NCBI GenBank assembly: GCA_030248135.1
Contig: JASANC010001822.1
Location: 96,139 to 160,138 of the forward strand
Source: Theristus sp. LFF4_11
Taxonomy: Eukaryota; Nematoda; Chromadorea; Monhysterida; Xyalidae
Reading direction: 5' to 3'
DNA: 64,000 nucleotides
Position 1 is the stretch's first letter. The number at the start of each line of letters is the position of its first letter. Shown one piece after another: positions 47,600-56,642 of this stretch. The position numbers were made by a program, and so were the translations under genes. The notes below the pieces were generated by a model. It saw only the letters and a list, made by a program, of their open reading frames with translations, searched no databases and was not told the DNA's origin.

Positions 47600-48864
47600 A
47601 GTTTGAAATCTAAAGAACTGCAGAGTGGTCTGATGGCCATGGTCCGAGTTTTCGACACCCCATGCATGGTTCGACTCCGAACACCAAGGATGATTCGACA
47701 CGCATTCGATCTACATTGTCGCTGCTATTCCTGCACATCAGATCGTTGTCGAAGCGAGCGAAGATGTAGTCTATGCGGTCTTGCGGCTCATAGTTTTTGA
47801 AAACCGGGGACCATGTTTCTCCACCGACCACAGCTGCCTTCTTATGAATAACTCGAAAAGTGTCTGTAAATGTCTCGGCGCTAATTATATAACACGTGGT
47901 ATGCTACACGTTTTCTTTATTTTTCAGACGCAAAATCAGACACGAAAGTTTCAAAAAGCCAACGAGCAAAAACGTTCTTCAACATTGCAGATACAACACA
48001 AATTTTCAGCACACGTTACATGAAAAACCAACAAACGTTGTGCAACAGAACCAAAACATTCTGTGTAGCGTGGCTGTTAGCGCATGAAGCAAAGACAAAA
48101 CAAAACAGACAACAAACAAAAACAATACTCACGGACTGTATCACAAATCTGTCCGTGACAGTAAAGTTGTGGGCATCAAGAAATTTTGTTGATGCCCAAT
48201 TGTAGCTGCTATTGCAGTGCTTGACTTTCACATCTTCAGTCCAATCCAAATGCGAGGGGGGAGGAGGTTGAAATCGCCGCCGATTATGGCTCCCAGCACT
48301 GGATGGCATGAATTCGCATTCTCAGTCACGCACTGGCCGGCTGCCATGTGCCAGAAAAACTCTGGCCCATACGGTTGTGCGGTCAGTTACATTAGACCGA
48401 GGCCACCACGAGGCAGACCGGTGTTCCGCTGGCGCCCGTTGTTTGCAGCAACTGTGGACCCACCGTGGTTGAGCAGCACTGTGTCGTGCGAGTCAGCATG
48501 CCTGCCTGACGACTGCCGCACCAATTGTATGTTGTGTTGCTCAGGGCGTTCAACTGCTGGGCGACGTTGGAGAGAGAGCTGTTTGTTCCACCGCAGTAGA
48601 ACGTCTCTTGTGCCAACACCACGTCTGCGTCTGCTGCTGCAATTGCTTCGGCTATGGTCCGTGCCGCTGACGTTGGACAGACGTCGGTACTGTAGGAGCA
48701 TTGATGGTGGCACCACCCGCATATCGCCAGATGTTCAAAGCCATGACGCGAACTTTGATGCGATGGTTTGCAGATGTCGCACCGCATTCAAAAGTAGCCA
48801 CAATAAAAACTGTTGACAACATTGTGCTCCGTTGAAGTGATAGCAATAAAGCGGACCGACTCAT
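47600..48864 (-). pseudogene. Endonuclease/exonuclease/phosphatase-fold protein, probably decayed
   Basis: DNase I-like metal-dependent phosphoesterase fold, with target unknown (nucleic acid or phospholipid). All signature blocks are present on the minus strand but in shifting frames: VRVMALNIWRYAGG (about 48750), ADADVVLAQETFYCGG with the metal-binding Glu (about 48620), LTAQPYGPEFFWHMAAG (about 48380), IIGGDFN (about 48280), PSHLDWTEDVKVKHC (about 48250), GETWSPVFKNYEPQDRIDYI (about 47820) and WPSDHSAV (about 47620). Frame breaks fall between NIWRYAGG and AARTIAEA, before LTAQPYGP (a TAA) and inside the run of C after GGDFN (about 48262). No GT-AG intron explains the first and third. It could also be an intact gene with sequencing indels. 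The N-terminus MLSTVFIVATFECGA may be a signal peptide. It lies inside the inverted duplication, whose arms share its 3' end and AATAAA. Confidence 0.65.
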
Positions 48865-49147
48865 TGAACGTAGACACTATCAGAATGTGTGATGTTTTGT
48901 GCCAAGAAAAGATGTGTGCTGTGTGCTTGCATGTAATGCTGAATTTTTGGTCCGCCACCTTTGCTCATCAAACAGATAACCGATAAGAATCCATGCCGAG
49001 CCTCTGCTACAAATCTGCACAAACATGCCCACACAGCTGGCTCCCGTCACTGGCGACCACCACAACCTTGTTTACTACATATTGTACGGTTTTTTTAGCC
49101 CTTACCGGTTTGATTTTGTGCTTCGTTGTACATTGCTTTCTTGCCTA

Positions 49148-49420
49148 CAGTATGGCCGAATAACTAAAGCAGTCTTTGTAATCTTCGTCAAGTCGGGATC
49201 AGTCGCAGGTTTTGAGTTGTCTTTCAAGAATGCCAAGATAATTCCCAATAGTTTGTGCAAGGGAGAAAGAATGAACGAACAGAATAGCACGAAGAATCAA
49301 TAAGTTAAAAAACACGCGTCAAATTTTACACACAATTGGGTTTATGAACGTCTTTTTTGTTTCAATTTCGCGCGCTCCTTGCATCCTGAAAAAAGATGCC
49401 ATGTTTAATCGGCCATTCCG
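49148..49420. mobile_element. TA-type MITE, family 1 (copy 6)
   Basis: 273 bp from CAGTATGGCCGAATAACTAA to TTTAATCGGCCATTCCG, with TA at 49146-49147 and 49421-49422. The left arm of the inverted duplication gives the unoccupied site (reverse strand near 47385: CTTTCTTGCCTGCATGTATT). Confidence 0.9.
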
Positions 49421-49671
49421 TACATGTATTTTGCTTATTAGGCGTCATGTTTAAAACAACCGGGTCACTTTTTATCATTGTTGATGTTGATTGTTAATTT
49501 GTTGAATAAAAGTGCTAGAAACCACAGCATCCAGTCAAGGCCTCTCTCTAGTCATACATTTTGCTGTGATTTTCGTTCGGGACATCTGAAAGCTAAACGA
49601 ACGAGACACGCTGCACGGGTGAGACTTGATATTGAAGTACAGTATTGAAAACATTGACATACAAAGTGGTA

Positions 49672-49903
49672 TGACCTATTTTTATAAACGTGTCCCACTG
49701 AAATGACGTCATGATTCGCCAAACATGCGCTTGCCGATCACTGCAAACCAGATTACCCGTTTAGCCGATTTCTTCCTGTAAAAAATGGCGAATGTCGAAT
49801 CAGTCACACCAAACTGACATTTAGTGTCTGTACTTTGGCAAACGGGCGTTTTTGAAGCAAATGACGTCATTTTAGTCCGGACACGTTTGAATAAATCCAC
49901 AAT
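49672..49903. mobile_element. TGACGTCA-end MITE, family 2 (copy 3)
   Basis: ATGACCTATTTTTATAAACG to GTTTGAATAAATCCACAAT; outer end of the right arm of the inverted duplication. Confidence 0.8.
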
Positions 49904-50577
49904 AAATGTATAACAAAGACTTTATGCGAATAAACGTTTTCCTACTAGCCATTTTTCGCCCAGACAATTTGTCATCGTCAAGAAAAAATTTGGTCCGACC
50001 CCCCCCCCCCCCTAGAATTTTCGGTATCGCTCGGCGGGACCCCCCCCCCCCAACGAAATCGCCCCCCCATCCGGGACGTAATGCATCATTATTAAAACAG
50101 CGTAAAACTACATTGCTAAACCGGAGCAGGAGCCGATCTCTGATCCCGATGTTTCATGAGACATAATTCCACAAACAACAAAATACATCCTCCAAATATT
50201 GAAATCCTACGTTTGGAGACTGAATGAGCGTCCTAAAACGTTCTGTTTCTGAGCATTGCTGTTGAATAAGTTCACTGAAGTTGTAGCTAGCTTGTAGATG
50301 TGGAAGTTGGCAACCTTGCCACGGTCACCACGGGCGAATGCTGAGCGACTCACGGTCAGCAAAATCAATGCGCTGAAAATTGGACGTGGTGATCTGTTCT
50401 GAGCAAACGTGGATGAAAAACAACAGCTTCCTTTATCTCTTCGCGGTTCTTTGTGAGCATGAAACAACGCGGAAAAAACAAATGATGCAACAAACAATAA
50501 CAAATAACAAACAAACGTCATGGCTGATGTGTTCGACGAAATGAATAAAAACGGACTCGACTCCATCTTCGTTTCCG
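49904..50577. other. Poly-C tracts and unproven minus-strand ORF
   Basis: Tracts of 10-12 C at 49999 and 50041 resemble the ends of the element at 7460-11605. A 146-codon minus-strand ORF (50647-50207) has one hydrophobic segment (FVCYLLLFVASFVFSALFHA). It overlaps the better-supported gene ending at 50578, so I do not call it. Confidence 0.35.
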
Positions 50578-50927
50578 TTAAGCACTGAAAAGCACTTTGT
50601 ACGTCAATGAGGACTTTTTCAAGAAGTCTACATATAGAAACCACCACATTGTGTCCTTAGGGTTCATAACATAAAATGGCTTGAAGGTATGATTGTAATG
50701 ACTTCTTTTCATCAAGTTCTCATCAGAACAGTAATGTTTGTCACAAATCTTCATCATGAAGTTGGACGCGTTCAAAAAGACCCCAGTTTGCGTCTGCTGG
50801 ATCTGCAAAACAAAAAAAAATTACCCACGAACAATTTTGAGACGCAAACTTCGCCGCAACTAACCGTCTTCAAAATGTTGTGCAGCTCACAATTCCAACG
50901 CAACTCAACATAACAGTTTCTGCTCAT
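50578..50927 (-). CDS. Small two-exon gene, unrecognised
   Basis: Exons 50927-50865 (MSRNCYVELRWNCELHNILK) and 50802-50578, joined in phase by a 62-bp GT-AG intron with a T-rich GTTTTGCAG acceptor; 95 residues. Exon 2 reads QQTQTGVFLNASNFMMKICD and ends FLKKSSLTYKVLFSA. The Trp/Cys/Asn-rich, non-repetitive composition and clean splice sites argue for a real protein, but I recognise no family. It is divergent from the zinc-finger ORF 148 bp away, so they may share a promoter. Confidence 0.45.
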
Positions 50928-51074
50928 TTCAATCACACCTATTCACTTTTTTTATTTCAACCGCCATTTTCATTTTCTCCTGAAACTTTAAAATTTCTGC
51001 GCAACTAATTTCTCTGCAACTGATTGTTTAGAACTGAAACTAAACTGAACTTTTTAGAAAAAAAACACTAAAAA

Positions 51075-51473
51075 ATGGTTGATGTCGGCAATCAGATCCG
51101 CTGTCCACAATGTGGCCAAGCATTCACGGTGCTCAGCAACATGCGGCGGCACGGCACTAGCGTCGCCTGCACGGCATATTTCTTGAGCCACTTCCGCGAG
51201 TTGGTGAACCAGTGGAGCGTCAACAACAACAGCAGTGCCAATGAACTGCATGCCTTGACAAATCATCGTTGCTATCAATTTTTGCTCTGTGGCAAGATCT
51301 GTGGCTCTGTGGCTATCTGGAGCAGAGCTGTACCATATCAAAAGCGACGCACACTTTTATGTGACCGCTGGTTAGAAGTCAAGTACGTCAACTTCGGATA
51401 CAGAACGTGCATCTGTTTCAGCATTTTCTTGCCTTATTTAATTGTTGCTGAAAATCAATTTCATTTAAAATAA
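51075..51473 (+). CDS. Small C2HC zinc-finger protein
   Basis: A 132-codon ORF starting MVDVGNQIRCPQCGQAF. Cys10, Cys13, His26 and Cys32 make one C2HC finger (CPQCGQAFTVLSNMRRHGTS then VAC), a nucleic-acid or protein-binding module. The rest (HFRELVNQWSVNNNSSANEL and on) is not recognised. The reading after about residue 80 has no similarity I can name and may run into an intron: a GT is available after CYQFLLCGK. Start supported by the A-rich leader and the divergent neighbour. Confidence 0.5.
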   Translation: MVDVGNQIRCPQCGQAFTVLSNMRRHGTSVACTAYFLSHFRELVNQWSVNNNSSANELHALTNHRCYQFLLCGKICGSVAIWSRAVPYQKRRTLLCDRWLEVKYVNFGYRTCICFSIFLPYLIVAENQFHLK

Positions 51474-54082
51474 ACAAATGATAAATAGAATTGAAGAGAA
51501 TAATAAAATTTAAAATCAGACCAAAACACAAAAAATCCGTTAAACATAAGCATGGAGAATAAAGCTTTTACAAAATGTTGCAAACAATACAAAAAACCAC
51601 AAGGTGAAAACAAAAAAAGAAAAACAAACAAATCAAAATCGGCAGCTGACAGGCAAGAAAAAGTAGAACACAAAGGAAACAAAACGTGAAATAAGCGAAT
51701 AATAACGAAAACTGATTAATAGCATTTAGAGAAAAAAAATTTGAACCATGAACAAAATACCACGCGTACAAAAAGACCGCACGTACCAAGAGACTGCAGA
51801 TTGAAGTTTGCTTGTTTCACCTTCAAAATTCCGAAGTTAACCTGAGTAGGGAAGGTAAAAACCGTTTTTTGTATTGTTAAGAAAACAAACCGGTTTTATT
51901 TTTGTTTTAAACCCGTTTTATTTCCCAGTTTACCACTGCACCAAGTTTCCATAACTCGACCTTCAAAATACGGGTCCGCTCAAATTTGATCGCAGCGCTC
52001 TGATTGATGGCTCAAATGGAAGCCCTTGTTCTGCTGAGTAACTCTGACTGAGAGTTTTTTGAAATTCAAAGATTTGAAGAAGGATTTCAATTTTGGACCG
52101 TTTTACCGACTGATTTTAGGCTTCGACAACTGCAATAAAGTTTTTGAGCGCCCCACAGCTTGCCTTACCATTTCCGATGCAGATAAAGTGACAATTCGCC
52201 TCGCCATCTGAATTCTGAGCGTCCGAGCTGCTCCGTTTGCAAGCGCTACGTTGTCTGGTTGCTGTTTCGTATCCTGTCGTCGCGACATCATCAAAATTGA
52301 TCGAATTTCAAGCCGGTATGTGTGTTTTCACTTGAGCTGGGGACAATAAGTGCCGTTTTGGGGGTCAAAACACAAGAAGAGGCATGGTAACGGTTTGGAA
52401 AAAAGGTAAATGAGGTCACCCAAACAAAATCTGGAAAGTTCCGCCATACGGGAGGCGCTTGCACATCACATGTGGTTCTTCGAACTCCCTGGTTGATTTA
52501 GCACAACTTTGATTTTTGAAATTTAAGAAAACTTAAAAAAAACAAAAATGACGGTTTTTGTTAAAACCCTAGCGCTCAAGCTGCCAAATCGGACGCCTTC
52601 AGCACAATGACACCACACCAACCGTGCTCGGAGCAGCCAAAATTTGAGCGGAACCATATTTTGAAACAGTACACAGCTATCTGGAAAACTTGCCCCCCCC
52701 ACGGCCCCACCCCAACCCACCCTCCAGCTGTGGAACAATTATGTTGGCTGCCCAGTGAATAAGTTCACTGCGGTTGTGGTTGTTGCGGTAACCTCCTTGT
52801 ATTCAGCCCCCCCCCAAAAAAAACAAAGGTTGGCAGGCACTCGTCGCACTGCTTCTCAGCTTTCAATAAAATGTACAGCTAACCCACTTGCCTTGCCATT
52901 GCCGCCAGATTTGCTGCAGCAATAGAATGAATGAATGAATGAATATCAGGGCAGCAACAGAACAGTTGTTTTGTTTCAAAACTCAGCTGACTGACAACCG
53001 CGCATTAATTCCGTTTCCGTTTGTTTCAATTCGAATTTCAAAGTTATTGCACAGAATCGAAAACCTAGCGACGAGTAATCGCAATTATTTGACGGAATCG
53101 AATTGAAATGGACTCGGTCGACTCCATATTAAAATTGAAATGAATTGTAAAAAATGAATTGAAGGAAATGAAACAAATAACAAACTTGCTTGTCGTTCAT
53201 TTTTCCAATTCAACTCACTCACTCAACTATTACCAACACTTAAACACCTTTTGACTTTCTTCAACTTTTCAAAAAAAATCCAGCGTCTTCAAGTTCTTTT
53301 TTTCTCGTCCTCTTCTAAACAAACTGTGTTTCTTCAGTTCAGCAGACAGCAGACACTTTCTTTCTCTTCCTTTCTTTCTTTCTTCTTACGTTCTCTTCCT
53401 TCATTAAACTGAATTAAAAAAGACAAGTTTAAATCGAGTTAATCCACGCTTCGGGTTTAGGTATGTAGGCAAACCTTAAAACAGCGTACGGCTTCATATT
53501 TGAAAGTACACGTACGGTGGAGGTGGTCCTCTTCCTCTTTAACACAGGAAAGAAAAAAATGCGAAAACCAATTTGATCATTTTTCATCTTATAAAAAAGG
53601 CTTGACTTAGGATTAGGATTAGATTTAGGATTAGGAGCCTCGCAATCTAAACTCTGAGCGTCCGAGCTGCTCCGTTTGCAAGCGCTACGTTGTCTGGTTA
53701 CTGTTTCGTGTCGTGTCGTTGCGATGCGACATGCGACATCATCAGAATTGATCGAATTTCAAGCCGGTATGTTAGTCTTCTCAGCTGGGGACAATTAGTG
53801 ACGTTTTGGGGGTCAAAACACAAGAAGAGGCATGGTAGATAACGGTTTGGAAAAGGGGTAATTGAGGTCACCAAAACAAAATCTGCAAAGTTCCGCCATA
53901 CGGGAGTCATTCGGGAGGCGCTTGCATATTATATGTGGTTCTTCGGACTCCCTGATTGATTTAGCACAAGTTCGATTTTTAAAAAAAAATTCTAATTAAA
54001 AAAACAAAAATGACGATTTTTGTTATTTTGACAATCCTAGCTAGACGCGACTAATTAGTGGCTTGGCAGCAAGAGCAAAACA
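51474..54082. repeat. Repeat-rich intergenic region
   Basis: 51850-51925 resembles the ends of the element at 58139 (ACCGGTTTT-type words). 51955-52090 and 52625-52742 are degraded pieces of the outer element 7460-11605, ending GGAACAATTATG. 52190-52571 and 53640-54045 are two direct copies of one dispersed repeat (CGTCCGAGCTGCTCCGTTTG, ATTGATCGAATTTCAAGCCG, ending in an AACCCTAG/CAATCCTAG type end). 52926-52945 is (GAAT)5. 53590-53640 is TTAGG-like. No gene seen. Confidence 0.7.
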
Positions 54083-55319
54083 ATGGCGAATGACAATTGT
54101 GGAACTTCAGCCAATGCCAGGAAATTGGACATGAGTCACGGATTTATCAAAACTATTGTGAGAAATCAAATTGAGCGGTTTGTCAACTGATGCCTTAAAT
54201 TTTTTTTCCTTCGTTTTCTTTCACTGACTTTGGAAACCGTGTGATTTTCCAGTGGTTTTTGTCACTTTTGGAACATAAATTCGAGCGACTGTTGGCTGCT
54301 GTCATGCATCTCACCATTCTCACCGTTTTACACACACGATGTCGACACACAGAACCTGCTTCGATCTTTTACAGAGACGAGTACGAAAAGCGACTGCTGG
54401 ATTTTGCTGACGACCAGCGTAGACGTTCACTGCAGTCTCCACAAAAAGGTGTTTCAGTGTAAAGCCGTCAGTCATCTCAAATTCATCCAGTTTTCCTTTC
54501 AATCTTCAACACCGGAAAAGTTAACTCAAACTCAGCCAACTTCAGTGTTTTTGATCTGTTTCCAGAGAAGCGAGCGCGTCAACGACCCGACATTCAGGTG
54601 TATCAGCCGCCGGCCATGCGACCTGGCGGCGCAAAAACCGTCGACACGCCGAAAAACCCCGTGGAAGCGTGCGTGGCTGCTGTTTTGAGAACTGTTGCAC
54701 TATTGAAAACCATGAAGCTGGAAAGCAGCAGGTACAAAGCGTTGCGAGGCACTTTGCTCGTTTCAGCATGGTCGATGACACTGGCGCCGAGTTTCAGTCG
54801 TCGTATCGTCTGCGTGTGCGTGAGCGTATCAGCCGTGAGCTGAGCGATGCGAACGAACGCAAACTGCAGCACGCCAATTGCACCGCACCCGCAAGCTCAA
54901 ACGCATCGTTCCCTGCAACGCAGTCGCGCAGGCCGCTGTTCAAATTGGAGTTTGAAGACCTGCATGGTGTGGTGCACCCGTGCATTGTGTTTGAGGTGGG
55001 TGGCTCTTGCTGCCAACGCGCTGTAACCTTGGATTTGCGAATCTTGAACCTTACGTTGTTGTGTTTGACGATGATTCTGCGGTCAAAATGGCCAAGTGAG
55101 ATTTGGCTGTGTGTGTCAGTGTTTGACCAGACGTATAGAACCCAAATCCACAAATGACAGTGTAGTGCACCACCGCAGGGCGACAGCGCGTCGCGTGTGG
55201 CGAAGTTGTACTGCCAAAAGTTGAATCTGCCCGAGTCAGCGGCGCAACACATTCGACGACACATCGAGCAACAGATGAAGACGGTCAGTGAACTGCAACA
55301 CACGGGCGACCAGTCATGA
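54083..55319 (+). CDS. UPF0561 (C2orf68-like) protein
   Basis: Small conserved animal protein of unknown function. Exons: 54083-54177, 54375-54448, 54566-54731, 54767-54995, 55179-55319, all in phase, about 234 residues. The family signature is clear: RKLDMSHGFIKTIVRNQIER then RDEYEKRLLDFA across the first junction, RPDIQVYQPP, and a C-terminal ubiquitin-like block LFKLEFEDLHG...IVFE/GDSASRVAKLYCQKLNL...HIEQQM. Compared with the ~166-residue human protein it has an extra middle of about 60 residues (PKNPVEACVAAVLRTVALLK and NCTAPASSNAS). Intron 3 is only 35 bp (54732-54766), so that splice is the least sure; skipping it would shift frame. The other introns are ordinary. Confidence 0.85.
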
Positions 55320-55574
55320 CGAGCGCAGATCGCATCGTTGTTGGTTTTCTACAGAATGGTTTCGTTCACCACAGTTTCTGGTTCTCCTATCAGGCTTACA
55401 TTAGACTGAACTAAAGATCGCTCAATTAATGATTTATTTATTTGCTGCACAAGAATAATTACCTCGATCTTTCAAGTCTTTCTTTTTTTGTTGACATCCA
55501 TAAGTTAGGCATCGTGATATTGTGTTTGCGTTGATATTGGTGCGTTTTCAATTTTCGAGTTCATTATAAACCAG

Positions 55575-55911
55575 TTCGGAAAAATGCCGGAAGGGCATAA
55601 AAAGGCCAAACATTATTTCAGATTGTGACAGATAGAAAAGGTTGACGCAATGTTTTTTTCAAGAAAATGTGTTTATAAAATTGTGGGAACAAAATGTGTG
55701 GAAACGGAAATAATATCAGCCTGGACAATGTCAAAAATGTATTTGGTTGGCGCAAATATTATTACTGCGTTTCCACCTACTTTTGATCCCACGTTTTTTA
55801 CAAATACATTTTCTTGAAAAATGTTGTGTCAACCTTTTCTATCTGTCACAACGTGAAATAATATTTGGCCTTTATTATGCCCTTCGGGTTTTTTCCTTCT
55901 TAAAAACTACC
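55575..55911. repeat. Palindromic MITE-like element
   Basis: Left half GGAAAAATGCCGGAAGGGCA, TTCAGATTGTGACAGATAGA and AAGGTTGACGCAATGTTTTT return inverted at 55795-55900. A related half copy lies at 39944-40020. Confidence 0.75.
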
Positions 55912-55924
55912 TTAAAAATTATTC

Positions 55925-56176
55925 GTGGAGGCGCGACAGCGATATTATTTCAGAAAGCTCATTGCAAAAACTTTAAAGTTTCAATCGGCCGGCCATAACC
56001 TTCATCATTGGTGAAAAACAAAGAACACAAAAACCGAAAAAAATCAGTATGTTGTCGTCGTCGTTATGGCTCTTCAGTGTGGGATGAAAGTTATGGCCGA
56101 TTGAAATCTAAAATTTTTTCCAAGTAGTTTTCTGAAATATATTTTGGGAGTTCGCTATCGCTGCCGCGCCTCCCAC
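55925..56176. repeat. Second palindromic MITE-like element
   Basis: Ends CGTGGAGGCGCGACAGCGAT and, reverse-complemented, CGTGGGAGGCGCGGCAGCGA; inner words TTATTTCAGAAAGC and TTTCAATCGGCCGGCCATAA return inverted near 56100-56140. It sits directly beside the palindrome at 55575-55911 and upstream of TMEM94. Confidence 0.75.
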
Positions 56177-56642
56177 GATTTCTGTTCTTTCTTTTCTCGT
56201 TACATCCGTTCACTAAGTTTCTACGAACGAAGACTTTGTTCCTATTTTTCCGGAGTGTTCTGTAGTGATTATTCACCGTTGCAGTTTGAAATCAGCTTTT
56301 CTTCTTTCACTTTTGAACTTGACTGCTGTTTTACGGTTGTTTTTTCTCAGTTAATGAGTATTTCAGTGCCAGTATTGTATGATTTGACAGTAATTGGAAG
56401 GGCAATGAGTGACAAATAAAATGCAAATTGCCAGCTGATTCGTTGTCTGCCTTTCATGCTTTGAGTTTAGCAGAAGCGTGTGCCGTTTTATCTCTGATGT
56501 CTCATCATTTCACTATCAGTCATCACCATGTTCAAGTTGAGTGTACGAGTGTGCAGCTGGTCCCGCCGATCGGGCCTGTTAATTGACCATTTTTATGCAA
56601 TGCCTGGCCACAATTGTTGCAATGATTTTGTTTCGCAGAGCG

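Larger units (their letters stand above)
46837..49903. repeat. Large inverted duplication around a decayed gene
   Basis: The left arm (46837 to about 47500) and right arm (about 49021-49903) are reverse complements. Shared words: CATGACGCCTAATAAGCAAA, AGAGAGAGGCCTTGACTGGA and CCAGCTGTGTGGGCATGTTT on the left strand, with complements at 49455, 49545 and 49025. Both arms end in a family 2 MITE. The right arm also contains a family 1 MITE (49148-49420) that is absent from the left. Confidence 0.88.

Noticed and set aside
50207..50647. 146-codon minus-strand ORF with one hydrophobic segment
   Set aside because: Overlaps the better-spliced small gene in another frame and lacks its own splice support.
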